This document shows positions 14,868 to 22,651 of a DNA stretch of 31,247 nucleotides, one piece after another (position 1 is the first letter of the stretch; each line of letters starts with the position of its first letter). The position numbers and the translations under genes are program-made. The notes below the pieces were generated by a model. The model did not search any database. It worked only from the letters and a program-made list of their open reading frames with translations, and was not told the DNA's origin. Where the stretch lies: assembly GCA_900549105.1 (NCBI GenBank), contig URND01000023.1:1-31247 (forward strand), given 5' to 3'. The DNA is from an uncultured Eubacteriales bacterium (lineage in GTDB: Bacteria; Bacillota; Clostridia; Lachnospirales; Lachnospiraceae).

Positions 14868-14993
14868 TTAACCTACTGCGCCCAAATCATAACTGTCATG
14901 CTGTTTGATTGATTCCACCGCTCTTGTCATACTCCATGTTTTCCAATGCTTATGGTAATATTTTGTCTTCCGGCTATGCTTATGGTAAATCAT
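14868..14993 (-). CDS. Possible small protein or gene remnant, 41 aa
   Basis: ATG at 14993 to TAA at 14868-14870. The peptide contains a near-duplicated unit, MIYHKHSRKT followed by KYYHKHWKTW, and ends SIKQHDSYDLGAVG. The same frame stays open upstream to about 15110 without a start, so this may be the tail of a larger decayed gene. The duplicated unit reflects a DNA repeat (ATGCTTATGGTAA on the plus strand, twice). There is no convincing ribosome site. It lies 48 bases upstream of the 63-aa gene on the same strand. Confidence 0.3.
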   Translation of the reverse strand: MIYHKHSRKTKYYHKHWKTWSMTRAVESIKQHDSYDLGAVG

Positions 14994-15407
14994 GATAAGT
15001 ATACCAACGCTTCCCGAATTTTTGCAAATAATCCAACAGTGCCTCGTATTATTGGAAAGGAATTCAATGTACCGTTCCGTTTCCCTTATGATTGGGAAGT
15101 AATCCTCCCCGATCTATTTTTTCTCTTTATTCGTGAACATAATTTCTCCTTTTTGGAATTTTAATAGCAGATTAAAAAGAGGTGCAAAATCAGAAAACGG
15201 AACTGCTCTTGGCACACAGAAACTAGCTCAAAAAACAAAAAAACAAAAAAACAAAACCGCAGAACCCGCAAAACGCCTTATTTTCAGACTTTTCACCGAT
15301 TCCGCATTGTATCAATTTCGTTGTTGCGATGTTCCTTTACCCCTGCGGGTATTTCTCTGATTTTATACCCAGTGCATTTTGAAACCCGCTATAAATGTTC
15401 AAAATTC
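14994..15407. other. Stretch without a supportable gene; contains an A-rich 8-bp tandem repeat
   Basis: No frame on either strand has a start, ribosome site and family character. At 15229-15256 a CAAAAAAA unit is repeated about three and a half times. The rest is probably decayed sequence between two hairpin repeat copies. Confidence 0.4.
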
Positions 15408-15474
15408 CTATCGTTAAAAAATGCACCCAAACTCATGCTTGGGTGCATTGTATCAAATTGTGGTACGCAAGCCA
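15408..15474 (-). repeat. Hairpin repeat copy 3, truncating a flavodoxin gene
   Basis: Plus strand: CTATCGTTAAAAAATGCACCC, a hairpin (stem CACCCAA/TTGGGTG), then ATCAAATTGTGGTACGCAAGCCA. On the minus strand the stem is followed by TTTTTTAA and would terminate transcription. The flavodoxin frame runs into it directly after the codons for GYPNW. Confidence 0.7.
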
Positions 15475-15972
15475 GTTTGGATAGCCCACAAAAATCACAT
15501 CATAGTCATTTAAGTTTTCAATGTGGGATGTCAGCTCCGGACGGAAATCTTCATCCTGTTCGTCGGCTGCCTGATCGATCAGCTCACCGCCATCGGCAGG
15601 ATAGATGTTAGCGGTCTGAATGGAAAACAGTTCTCCGCCGGTCTGCGCCTGAATCATATCCGCCACAGCACGGACACGCCCCACAGCATTCCCGTCTATT
15701 GTGGTATAGCTGGCGGAAGCAATCGCATCCACACCGCTGTTTTCTGCCGCTGTAAAGTAGGCAATCAAAATTTTCGCGTCGCTGCTATCCGGTGCGTTGT
15801 CAGATGCAGCGTTTTCGTCTCTGCCGTCAGTTGCTTCTGCAACCTGCTGGCTGTTTCCTTGCTCCGTTTTATTTTGCGTATCCTCAGCTTTGCCGCAGGC
15901 CGCCAATGTAAAGAGCATAACTGCAATCAGCAGAAAGGAAAAAGCACGGGGCATATGTTTACGGTTCTTCAT
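15433..15972 (-). pseudogene. Flavodoxin-like lipoprotein, C-terminally truncated
   Basis: Start ATG at 15972 with GGAGG eight bases upstream; 179 codons. A lipoprotein signal peptide with lipobox LAAC (Cys26) and an acidic Ser/Asn linker precede the flavodoxin part: ILIAYFTAAENSGVDAIAS, GGELFSIQ, YPADGGELIDQAADEQDEDFRPEL, VIFVGYPNW. The last residues of the frame (LAYHNLIQCTQA) come from the hairpin repeat, so about 70 residues of the fold, including the third FMN loop, are lost. The retained part is a close paralogue of the flavodoxin half of the 17832-19394 protein. Probably non-functional. Confidence 0.8.
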
Positions 15973-16015
15973 CTTCGTTACCTCCATGTCGTTTTCAGGG
16001 TATCCCTGTATAAAT

Positions 16016-16086
16016 ATTATAAAAAAACCGAGACCTCAGCAGAAGTCTCGATTCGTTATGCAGTATATACCTTTGGGTGTTTACTC
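16016..16086 (-). terminator. Terminator-bearing repeat, copy a (after the aldo-keto reductase gene)
   Basis: On the minus strand CGAGACTTCTGCTGAGGTCTCG is a hairpin followed by GTTTTTTTATAAT. The hairpin and about 40 bases before it (AGTAAACACC...TATATACTGCATAAC) recur at 17766-17836, and in more divergent form at 21546-21616. Confidence 0.8.
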
Positions 16087-16091
16087 CTGCC

Positions 16092-16946
16092 TTATTTCTG
16101 CTCATCCACCGGAGGCACAAAAGCCGCATAGCCTTTCAACATTTCCGGTGTGCTGGTGTAATACCGCTTATTTTTGTTCAGCAACCCAATCTCATCCATT
16201 TCCGCATCGGTCAGAGCAAAGTCAAACAGGTCAAAATTTGCCCGGATATGGTCGGGATTCTTCGAGCCGGGAATGACAATATTGCCAGCCTGAATATGCC
16301 AGCGCAAAATGATCTGTGCATTGCTCTTGCCGTATTTTTCAGCCAGCGCCCCAAACAGCGGCTCAGAAAGCAGCGCCTTATCTCCATGCCCAAGAGGATA
16401 CCACGCCTGAATCACGATGCCTTCCTTATCCAGAAATGCCTTCAGTTCGGTTTCCTGAAAATACGGATGCAGCTCCGTCTGCAAAACAGCGGGCTTTACC
16501 TCGCATATATCTAAAATCTCCTGAACCTGCTTTATGGTGAAATTAGAAAGGCCGATTGCTTTCACTTTTCCTTCTTTATAGTCTTTCTCCATCAGACGGT
16601 ATCCGGCAATGTAGTTTCCGGCAGGCTGGTGGATCAGAAGCAGGTCGATATACTCTGTGTCCAGCCTCTCCAGCGTTTTTTTCACAGCATCCTCCTGCTC
16701 ATAAAAGGCAGGCCAGATTTTGGTTTCCAAAAAGATGTTCTCTCTGGCAACACCCGATTTTTTCATTCCGCGGCCAACAGCCTTTTCGTTTACATAGGCA
16801 TTGGCCGTATCAATAAGCTGATACCCGCCCTGCAAAGCACTGATAACTGATGCTTCCGCATCATCCGGGCTGAGCAGGAAGGTTCCGATGCCCGCCATAG
16901 GCATCTGTACGCCATTATTCAATGTTACATATTTTTGTTTATTCAT
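16092..16946 (-). CDS. Aldo-keto reductase (2,5-diketo-gluconate reductase-like)
   Basis: 284 aa from the ATG at 16946 with an AAGGAGG ribosome site. NADPH-dependent carbonyl reductase of the cytoplasm. Family motifs: GIGTFLLSPDDAEASVISAL, LIDTANAYVNEKAVGRG (catalytic Asp and Tyr), ETKIWP (Lys), DLLLIHQP (His), AIGLSNF, QTELHPYFQE, and the cofactor site VIPGSKNPDHIRAN with the Arg. All four catalytic positions (Asp, Tyr, Lys, His) are present. The start lies 13 bases after the FMN reductase stop, so it is in one operon with the FMN reductase and CMD-like genes. It probably reduces aldehydes or keto-sugars under the LysR-controlled response. The terminator repeat copy a follows. Confidence 0.92.
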   Translation of the reverse strand: MNKQKYVTLNNGVQMPMAGIGTFLLSPDDAEASVISALQGGYQLIDTANAYVNEKAVGRGMKKSGVARENIFLETKIWPAFYEQEDAVKKTLERLDTEYIDLLLIHQPAGNYIAGYRLMEKDYKEGKVKAIGLSNFTIKQVQEILDICEVKPAVLQTELHPYFQETELKAFLDKEGIVIQAWYPLGHGDKALLSEPLFGALAEKYGKSNAQIILRWHIQAGNIVIPGSKNPDHIRANFDLFDFALTDAEMDEIGLLNKNKRYYTSTPEMLKGYAAFVPPVDEQK

Positions 16947-16959
16947 GCTGATTGCCTCC

Positions 16960-17409
16960 TTACAACTTTCGAGAAATCCTGTCTGCATCCTTATCGTTTG
17001 AAATCATGCCCACATAATCCATTCCATACATCCGGGCAAAACGGCTCATGGTGTATTCAGCTTTTTCCAGCATCCAAGGCTCCGGTGCCGCTCCTTGAAA
17101 CAGAAATACAAATTTCCGCCCTGCGAGTGCGCCCTGACGAACCGGGCCATAGAACCGGTCAATCAGATTCCTGACCGCGCCGCACATACTGTGCCAGTAG
17201 ACAGGCGATCCGATAATGACCGCATCGGCGGCTTTCATTGCCGCTACGATCTCGTCAAACTGATCGTCCTCGAATTTCTGCCCGTAGCTGTACAGCTTGT
17301 AATCCACCAGATCAAGCGTCTGGTATGTTTTACCTGACAGCAGCTTTGCCGCCAATTTCGCTGTATTCCCGTTCTTGTTTGGACTGCCATTGATAAATAA
17401 AATGCTCAT
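16960..17409 (-). CDS. NADPH-dependent FMN reductase/flavodoxin-fold oxidoreductase
   Basis: 149 aa. FINGSPNKNGNTAKLA is the FMN phosphate-binding loop and VIIGSPVYWHSMCGAVRNLIDRF the second flavin loop of the NADPH-dependent FMN reductase family. It is cytoplasmic, without a signal peptide. It may reduce quinones or supply electrons to the lipoprotein flavodoxins of the same locus; the acceptor is unknown. The ATG follows the stop of the CMD-like gene by three bases, so translation is coupled. Length is at the short end for the family. Confidence 0.88.
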   Translation of the reverse strand: MSILFINGSPNKNGNTAKLAAKLLSGKTYQTLDLVDYKLYSYGQKFEDDQFDEIVAAMKAADAVIIGSPVYWHSMCGAVRNLIDRFYGPVRQGALAGRKFVFLFQGAAPEPWMLEKAEYTMSRFARMYGMDYVGMISNDKDADRISRKL

Positions 17410-17412
17410 TCC

Positions 17413-17736
17413 TTATTCCTCCCCGTATACTTCCTGAATCAGCGGGAAAGCGCTCCATGCCTTCGGCCAACCGCAATAGAAGGCCAACTGCGTCACGATT
17501 TCCACCGCTTCTTCTTTTGTAATTCCATGTTCTTTCCCCAAAGCCAGATGGGATTTGAGCTGCGGATACAAACCTGCAGAAAATAGTGCGGCAATGGTAA
17601 TCATACTGCGGTCTCTCGCAGAGAGCTTATCCTCCCTCGACCATACCTCACCGAACAGCACATCATCATTCAGCTCCGCAAATTTGGGAGCCAAGCTGCC
17701 CAGCCGATCCCGTCCTGCTGTCTGTTTCTTTGCCAT
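17413..17736 (-). CDS. Carboxymuconolactone decarboxylase-like (CMD/AhpD fold) protein
   Basis: 107 aa. The all-helical CMD pattern is clear: FGEVWSREDKLSARDRSMITIAALFSAGLYPQLKSHLALGKEHGITKEEAVEIVTQLAFYCGWPKAW. There is no CxxC redox pair, so it belongs to the gamma-CMD type rather than AhpD. In bacterial operons such proteins often accompany aldo-keto reductases and flavodoxins; the reaction here is not known. First gene of the CMD-FMN reductase-AKR operon, downstream of terminator repeat copy b. The ribosome site GGCAGGG precedes the ATG. Confidence 0.9.
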   Translation of the reverse strand: MAKKQTAGRDRLGSLAPKFAELNDDVLFGEVWSREDKLSARDRSMITIAALFSAGLYPQLKSHLALGKEHGITKEEAVEIVTQLAFYCGWPKAWSAFPLIQEVYGEE

Positions 17737-17765
17737 ATTAGCATCCCTGCCTTTCTGTTTTTCTT

Positions 17766-17836
17766 CATTATAAACAAAGCGAAACCTCAGCAGAAGTCTC
17801 GCTTTGTTATGCAGTATATACTTAAAGGTGTTTACT
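17766..17836 (-). terminator. Terminator-bearing repeat, copy b (after the flavodoxin-esterase gene)
   Basis: A 10-bp outer stem AACAAAGCGA/TCGCTTTGTT (17773-17782, 17799-17808) replaces the CGAGAC stem of copies a and c. The loop (CCTCAGCAGAAG) and the TATATACTGCATAAC flank match copy a. The T tract on the minus strand (TTTGTTTAT) is weaker. Confidence 0.7.
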
Positions 17837-19394
17837 CCCCTGAGAATACATCTGTCAGGAAGCTGTCATACGCATCGAACCAGCCTTCCCGGTAGCCAAA
17901 GCCGTGGGGACGGCCATCAAGCTGCAATCGTTCCACCCGTACTCCGGCTTCTTCCACCGCATCGGCGTTGGCAAGGAACTGATCGTAAAACGGATCGCGG
18001 GTTCCGTAGCAGTAGAAGGTAGGCGGCAGATCACCATTTTTGAGCGTCTGTACATCGTTATTGCTGACACTGAGACGGCCATAGAAGGAATGGATCATAC
18101 CGTCTGCGGCGGCGTCCGCTGAAATCTCATCCAAAGCGTCCGGGACATAGTCCGTATCCAGAGCTGTGCCATTTACTAAACCGTCAAAATTCAGCAGCAT
18201 TTCTCCGGCAAGGATACCTCCGGCAGAAAAACCCATGACAGCAATATCGTTTTCATCAATACCGTAAACCTCTGCATTTTTCCGGACGAAACGGACAGCA
18301 CGGGCTAAATCCAGCGCACCTTCCTCCTGCGTATAGGGGCGCAGGCGGTAATTTACCACAAAGCTCTGATACCCACGGCTTGCCAATTCCTCGGCAACCG
18401 GCGTACCCTCATTTTCATCACTGCGGAATTGGAACGCGCCTCCGGCACAGATGAGTACCGCACCTTTGACCTCCGTTCCTTCCGGTACGGGAAAGCTCAC
18501 AAGGTAGGGGCGGAAATCCGGATCATCCGCATAATTTCCATCATTCTGCGTGTACTCCGTGGTTGCCGGAGCATTGCCTTCTTCCCATAAATAAAGCGTC
18601 TGACTGTTATGGGCATCGGCAGTGGCTGTCAAAACCGTGCTGCCATCGCCGCCCTCCGGCAGTTCTGTTTTTGCATTGATACCAAGCCCTTTCGCCCAAG
18701 TCACAACGGTTTCCTCACTTTCCGCCACATCATTGCGGGATAATACCAATTCATTTCCCATCATCAAGGCTCCCGGCTGAAGCTGCGAAATGGTATCCAC
18801 AGTGCGGGAAGCCCCGCTGCCTCCGTGTGTGATAAAGGGAATAATCGTTTTTGCCCCAAAGTCATATTCCTCTAAAAATGTGTACAGCGGCTGGGGCATA
18901 TCGCCCCACCAGTTGGGGAAACCGAGAAACACATACTCATATTTTTCAAAATCTTCCACATGGGTGGCAAGCTCCGGGCGAAGGTCGACGTCCTGTTCAT
19001 CTGCCGCCTGATCTACCAGCGGATCATGTTCGAGGGGATACGGTTCTACCGTTTCAATTCGGAACAGATCACCACCAATGGTTTCCTGAATCAGCCGGAC
19101 CACATATTCGGTATTTCCCAGTTTCTCACCGTCCTTTACCACAATACTGGCTCCGGCAACGGCATCTGTTCCACTGGTATCCACATCTTCCGGTACGGAA
19201 AAGTACGCAATCAGTATATTGGAGCCTGTAGACGCGGCGTCATTATCCGGCTTGCTTTCTTCTGTGGGTGTGACTGTGCTTTCCTGATCCCGGTCTGTAT
19301 CCGGAATCGAGGAAGCGTTTTGTTCATTTGCACTGCAGGCGGCAAGGCTGAATATCAGCATGACCGCCAGCAGCAGTGAAATACTTCGTCTCAT
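17832..19394 (-). CDS. Flavodoxin-esterase fusion lipoprotein
   Basis: 520 aa. A lipoprotein signal with lipobox LAAC (Cys20) and an acidic linker lead to a flavodoxin domain (about 58-240: ILIAYFSVPED, GGDLFRIE, FLGFPNWWGDMP, FITHGGSG). An alpha/beta-hydrolase domain of the hormone-sensitive-lipase/acetyl-esterase type follows (about 265-520: LICAGGAF oxyanion region, nucleophile GFSAGG with Ser390, Asp467 in GTRDPFY, His497 in RPHGFGY). Both parts look complete, so the protein should be an extracytoplasmic membrane-anchored flavoprotein plus esterase. Fusion of these two folds is unusual. The ATG lies 11 bases after the preceding flavodoxin gene with AAGGAG upstream; same operon as the Fe-ADH gene. 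Confidence 0.88.
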   Translation of the reverse strand: MRRSISLLLAVMLIFSLAACSANEQNASSIPDTDRDQESTVTPTEESKPDNDAASTGSNILIAYFSVPEDVDTSGTDAVAGASIVVKDGEKLGNTEYVVRLIQETIGGDLFRIETVEPYPLEHDPLVDQAADEQDVDLRPELATHVEDFEKYEYVFLGFPNWWGDMPQPLYTFLEEYDFGAKTIIPFITHGGSGASRTVDTISQLQPGALMMGNELVLSRNDVAESEETVVTWAKGLGINAKTELPEGGDGSTVLTATADAHNSQTLYLWEEGNAPATTEYTQNDGNYADDPDFRPYLVSFPVPEGTEVKGAVLICAGGAFQFRSDENEGTPVAEELASRGYQSFVVNYRLRPYTQEEGALDLARAVRFVRKNAEVYGIDENDIAVMGFSAGGILAGEMLLNFDGLVNGTALDTDYVPDALDEISADAAADGMIHSFYGRLSVSNNDVQTLKNGDLPPTFYCYGTRDPFYDQFLANADAVEEAGVRVERLQLDGRPHGFGYREGWFDAYDSFLTDVFSGE

Positions 19395-19404
19395 ATGGCT
19401 CTCC

Positions 19405-20106
19405 TTATTGTAATGCCAGACCGTCTACCCAAGAGCGAACATCTTCTTCAGAAGGATGGGAGGAAAACCGCTGACCTTCCAACCAGTTTCCGGTTCCCGC
19501 CGCCTCTGCCAACAGCTCGCCGCTTTCGCCCAGGCCGGAGCTTGAGGAAGTGCAGAACGGAATTACGGTTTTACCGGTGAAATCATTTGCGCGGGTAAAG
19601 CCATTGACCGGCCAAGCGGCGATACCCCACCAAATCGGATATCCGATAAACACCGTATCATAGGAATCCCAATCAGGGGCGTTTGTTTTCACAAGTTCAA
19701 TGTCCCGCAGACTTTCATCATCATGCTCTTTGTTCACACGGCTGCCGTCCGCTGTCCAGTCCAAATCAGCATCGCTGTACGGCTCTGCCGGAACCAGTTC
19801 AAACAGGTCGCCGCCCGTTGCATTTGCAATATACCCTGCAACTGCTTCTGTATTGCCCGATGCGGAATAGTAAACAACCAGCGTTTTTCCGCTTTCTCCT
19901 TCGGTTTCCTGCGCCTCGTCAGAGCTTTCCGTTGGCGCCTCCGTGGATGATTCGCCTGGCTGCTGGGAAGACTCCGGTGTACTTTCCGGCGTGGTACTAT
20001 CTGTAGGTTCCGTGGTTTGGCTGTTGCCTCCGCTATTCTGATTGCCGCAGGCAACAATGGAAAATACCAGCAAAATGCTCATCAATAGTGTAATTACCTT
20101 TTTCAT
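19405..20106 (-). CDS. Flavodoxin lipoprotein
   Basis: 233 aa from the ATG at 20106 (AAAGGA upstream); earlier in-frame codons lie in the intergenic region and show no signal peptide. The signal peptide has lipobox IVAC (Cys20), followed by a long Ser/Thr/Glu/Pro-rich linker (about 25-80). The flavodoxin domain has VVYYSASGNTEAVAGYI (phosphate loop), GGDLFELVPAEPYSD, IGYPIWWGIAAWPVNGF and PFCTSSSSGLG. It probably carries electrons at the outer face of the membrane, bound to FMN. It lies between the Fe-ADH and flavodoxin-esterase genes on one transcript, and is distantly paralogous to the flavodoxin part of both neighbouring lipoproteins. Confidence 0.92.
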   Translation of the reverse strand: MKKVITLLMSILLVFSIVACGNQNSGGNSQTTEPTDSTTPESTPESSQQPGESSTEAPTESSDEAQETEGESGKTLVVYYSASGNTEAVAGYIANATGGDLFELVPAEPYSDADLDWTADGSRVNKEHDDESLRDIELVKTNAPDWDSYDTVFIGYPIWWGIAAWPVNGFTRANDFTGKTVIPFCTSSSSGLGESGELLAEAAGTGNWLEGQRFSSHPSEEDVRSWVDGLALQ

Positions 20107-20177
20107 CGTTTTTGTCCTTTCTCTAATAATCGGCCACGCTTTTGGGCCATAATGGTATACCCGAAGGGTATTTCTGC

Positions 20178-21347
20178 TTAATAGCACTCTTTGAAAATTT
20201 CAAGTATTTCTTCATGGGTCATGACCTTATATGCTCCCGGCACACAGGCGCAGGAATCTGCAATGGCTTTCAGGTCGGTTTCTTCATTCACACCCAAATC
20301 CCGGAGAGTAACAGGCAGCCCGATCTCTAAAATAAAGTTTTCCAATGCTTCAATGCCTGCAAGGGCAATTTCCTCGTCCGCTTTGCCCGTCGGATCAAGG
20401 CCCCAAACCTCCACGGCAAAGCGCCCAAATTTAGCAAGGCCGTTCTTGAAGATATGGCGGTAATAGACCGGTTGCAGCACCGCCAGCCCCGCGCCATGAT
20501 TGCAGTTAATAAACGCGCCGAGCTGATGTTCCATCATATGGCACTCAAAGTCGGTTTTCTTGCCCAGCTTGATGATTCGGTTTTCCGCCATCGTGGCCTC
20601 CCACATGAGATTGCTCCGGGCCGTATAATCCCTGGGATTTTGGATTGCCGCACGCAGATCACGAATTACACCCCGCATCAGAGCCTCCGCAATGTCATCG
20701 GACACATTCGGCTCGTCCGGCTCGCTGAAATAAATCTCCATGATATGAGATAGAGTATCAAAGCCACCGGAAACCATCTGCTTCTCCGGCACACTGTAGG
20801 TATAGGTTGGATCGAGCAGCGCCAGCTTTGCATTACACTTCGGGTAATCCCGGCCAGTTTTGATCTTCAATTCTTCGTTAGTGATGACCGCTCCGCCGTT
20901 CATTTCACTGCCAGTACCGGCTACTGTAACAACAACACACATCGGTACAGGCTCAAAATCAATAATGCCGGGCTTTGCCCAATAATCCGTCCAAATATCA
21001 CCCTCATACCTTGCCGCCAGAGACACCGCCTTGCAGCAGTCCATCACGCTGCCGCCGCCCACGGCCAGAATCACATCCACATGATTCTCCTTCGCCAGCT
21101 TTGCGCCTTCCTGCACTTTCGCATAGGTGGGATTTGCCATGATGCCGCTAAATTCCACGATCGTTTTTCCGCTGCCCTGGAGGATTCCCATAATCTCATC
21201 ATAAACGCCGTTGCGCTTGATGGAGCCGCCGCCGTAAGCCAGCATCACGTTGTCTCCATAGTGGCTCAGGAAGCAGGAGAGGTATTCCTTCACACATCCC
21301 TTGCCGAAAATAGCCTTTGTACCGTTTTCAAAAATAAAGTTGTTCAT
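20178..21347 (-). CDS. Iron-containing alcohol dehydrogenase
   Basis: 389 aa, full length for the YqhD/BdhA-like group. It is an NAD(P)H-dependent aldehyde/alcohol oxidoreductase. Motifs: LAYGGGSIKRNGVYDEI (dinucleotide site), ILAVGGGSVMDCCKAVS, TVAGTGSEMNGGAVI, and metal-ligand segments GGFDTLSHIME (Asp, His), MMEHQLGAF (His) and NCNHGAGLAV (His). All four ligands are visible. Ribosome site AGGAGG 13 bases before the ATG. First large gene of the Fe-ADH/flavodoxin operon, directly downstream of the LysR gene and the terminator repeat copy c; the LysR protein is the probable regulator. Confidence 0.93.
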   Translation of the reverse strand: MNNFIFENGTKAIFGKGCVKEYLSCFLSHYGDNVMLAYGGGSIKRNGVYDEIMGILQGSGKTIVEFSGIMANPTYAKVQEGAKLAKENHVDVILAVGGGSVMDCCKAVSLAARYEGDIWTDYWAKPGIIDFEPVPMCVVVTVAGTGSEMNGGAVITNEELKIKTGRDYPKCNAKLALLDPTYTYSVPEKQMVSGGFDTLSHIMEIYFSEPDEPNVSDDIAEALMRGVIRDLRAAIQNPRDYTARSNLMWEATMAENRIIKLGKKTDFECHMMEHQLGAFINCNHGAGLAVLQPVYYRHIFKNGLAKFGRFAVEVWGLDPTGKADEEIALAGIEALENFILEIGLPVTLRDLGVNEETDLKAIADSCACVPGAYKVMTHEEILEIFKECY

Positions 21348-21366
21348 AATCTATCTGTTTCCTCCT

Positions 21367-21468
21367 TTATACTTTCGCAATTCCATAGCGCAGCCAGAGC
21401 CTGCATTGCACATCCGCTATTTTGGTGTCCGCAGTATAAACGGCGCTTTCACTTGGATTCATTCCCAC
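21367..21468 (-). CDS. Possible small ORF before the Fe-ADH gene (33 codons)
   Basis: GTG at 21468 (or ATG at 21462) with GGAGG upstream; TAA at 21367-21369, directly before the AGGAGG of the Fe-ADH gene. The peptide ends QCRLWLRYGIAKV. The frame is open further upstream to about 21540 without a start, so it may be the tail of a decayed gene or a leader peptide. I recognise no family. If translated, it would couple with the Fe-ADH start. Confidence 0.3.
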   Translation of the reverse strand: MGMNPSESAVYTADTKIADVQCRLWLRYGIAKV

Positions 21469-21545
21469 AGAATCCTCCTCAGTCGTATCCTGCTGCAAAG
21501 ATGCTTCTATTCCCCGGTGAAACTCTTTCTGTTGCTGCTGTCTAC

Positions 21546-21616
21546 ATTATAAAAAAACCGAGACCTCAACAGAAGTCTCGATTCGTTCATCAGCTATTAC
21601 CCAAAGGTTTTAACTC
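21546..21616 (-). terminator. Terminator-bearing repeat, copy c (after the LysR gene)
   Basis: The minus strand has CGAGAC...GTCTCG (21559-21580) followed by GTTTTTTTATAATG. It is nearly identical to copy a across the hairpin and diverged in the flank. It separates the LysR gene from the Fe-ADH operon, so that operon needs its own promoter or read-through. Confidence 0.8.
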
Positions 21617-22512
21617 TATTTTCTTTTTGCTACCGCCTGCGCCGCTGCAAGAAACCGCTTTACCGTATCCGTTGGCTGCGGCGAGTGCAGCAGGCCATAG
21701 GGAATTGTATAATCCCATTCCACGGGAATCACTTTCAAAAGGGGATGTACATTTGCCCATCCCGGAATGGCAAGCAGCACATCGTTGCTGTTTTCACAGC
21801 GATTGAAAATATTCATGTTATAAAAGTCGAAATCCACAATCTTGATTTTGCTGTGATTCTGCCAAATATCATCCCGCAGCCGATCTACATAATGGCTCCA
21901 GCCCCGGTGCATCAAAAGCAGGTTTTCACCATACAAATCTTGTATTTTTAATTGAGCCTTTTCCGCCAGCTTATGATGAATGGATACCGCACAGCAAAAT
22001 GGCTCGCGGGAAAGCTCAAGCCCTTCACAGCCGCGCACCTCCAACATGGTTTCATCGAAAATACCGCCGATCACATCAATATTCCTTCCGAGATTTGCAA
22101 GAATCTCTCTGGCATTTTCCGGTGTGTTTTCAAAGGGAATGATTTCAAATTTAATGCTCGGACAACTCGCCTGAATTTTAGGCCATAGCTGCATTAGGAG
22201 CTGGGCAGGAGTCATCGGAGAACTGCCAATCCGAATAACATTCGTATCCTCCTGCATGGCATTCTTCGCCCGTGTAACAGAGTCCCGACAATACTGAATG
22301 ATATATTTTGTATCTTGATATAAAGATTTTCCGGCTTTGGTCAGATGAAGTCCCCGGTGTGTTCTTTCAAAAAGTTTGACACCAAGTTCCGCTTCTAAAA
22401 GGTTGATTTGCTTAATTACGGCAGTGGGAGTAATATATGATTTTTCCGCTGCTTTATTGAAGCTTCCCGCATCTGCCACACGCAAGAATGTTTCAAGTTG
22501 AGGATTGTACAC
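21616..22512 (-). CDS. LysR-family transcriptional regulator
   Basis: 298 aa from a GTG at 22512 (GGTGAAG upstream). The N-terminal winged helix-turn-helix is typical: LETFLRVADAGSFNKAAEKSYITPTAVIKQINLLEAELGVKLFERTHRG. The effector domain follows from about residue 90 (VIRIGSSP...) to the end. The C-terminal part (VEWDYTIPYGLLHS) resembles regulators found next to Fe-ADH/flavodoxin/AKR sets in Clostridia. It probably controls the operon immediately downstream. Promoter at 22652-22680; a short remnant of an HTH protein lies in its leader. Confidence 0.92.
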   Translation of the reverse strand: MYNPQLETFLRVADAGSFNKAAEKSYITPTAVIKQINLLEAELGVKLFERTHRGLHLTKAGKSLYQDTKYIIQYCRDSVTRAKNAMQEDTNVIRIGSSPMTPAQLLMQLWPKIQASCPSIKFEIIPFENTPENAREILANLGRNIDVIGGIFDETMLEVRGCEGLELSREPFCCAVSIHHKLAEKAQLKIQDLYGENLLLMHRGWSHYVDRLRDDIWQNHSKIKIVDFDFYNMNIFNRCENSNDVLLAIPGWANVHPLLKVIPVEWDYTIPYGLLHSPQPTDTVKRFLAAAQAVAKRK

Positions 22513-22518
22513 GATTCT

Positions 22519-22614
22519 TCACCGCCTTTTGCCTTTTGGTAATCGCTCTTTTCTCAGGTTATTGGGCTTCTTAGCATTTTTCGGAATCATCCATGAACGG
22601 CCAAAGCGTTCCAC
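22519..22614 (-). pseudogene. Excisionase/MerR-like HTH protein, C-terminal remnant or mini-ORF
   Basis: GTG at 22614, next to AGGAGG, opens 31 codons: VERFGRSWMIPKNAKKP, then LRKERLPKGKRR and TGA. The RFGRSWMIPKxAxKP string is characteristic of small helix-turn-helix DNA-binding proteins of the excisionase type; their N-terminal HTH is missing here. The stop overlaps the ribosome site of the LysR gene, so if translated it couples to LysR. Confidence 0.55.
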
Positions 22615-22651
22615 GCCTCCTATCTGTTCGCTTATCCGAATATTTTATGTA

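Noticed and set aside
14946..15164. Plus-strand 72-codon frame between the hairpin repeats
   Set aside because: No ribosome site, no family character, and it overlaps an equally open minus-strand frame; neither can be supported as a real gene.
15229..15256. CAAAAAAA tandem units as a possible CRISPR or other array
   Set aside because: The units are 8 bases, nearly homopolymeric and have no spacers; it is a simple repeat.
14204..15474. Hairpin repeats as integron attC sites
   Set aside because: The outer blocks are not complementary to each other and no GTTRRRY/RYYYAAC pair is formed at the ends; no integron integrase is present.
20158..20173. Small ATACCC-GAA-GGGTAT hairpin between the Fe-ADH and flavodoxin genes as a terminator
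   Set aside because: Only a 6-bp stem without a T tract; at most a processing or pausing site.
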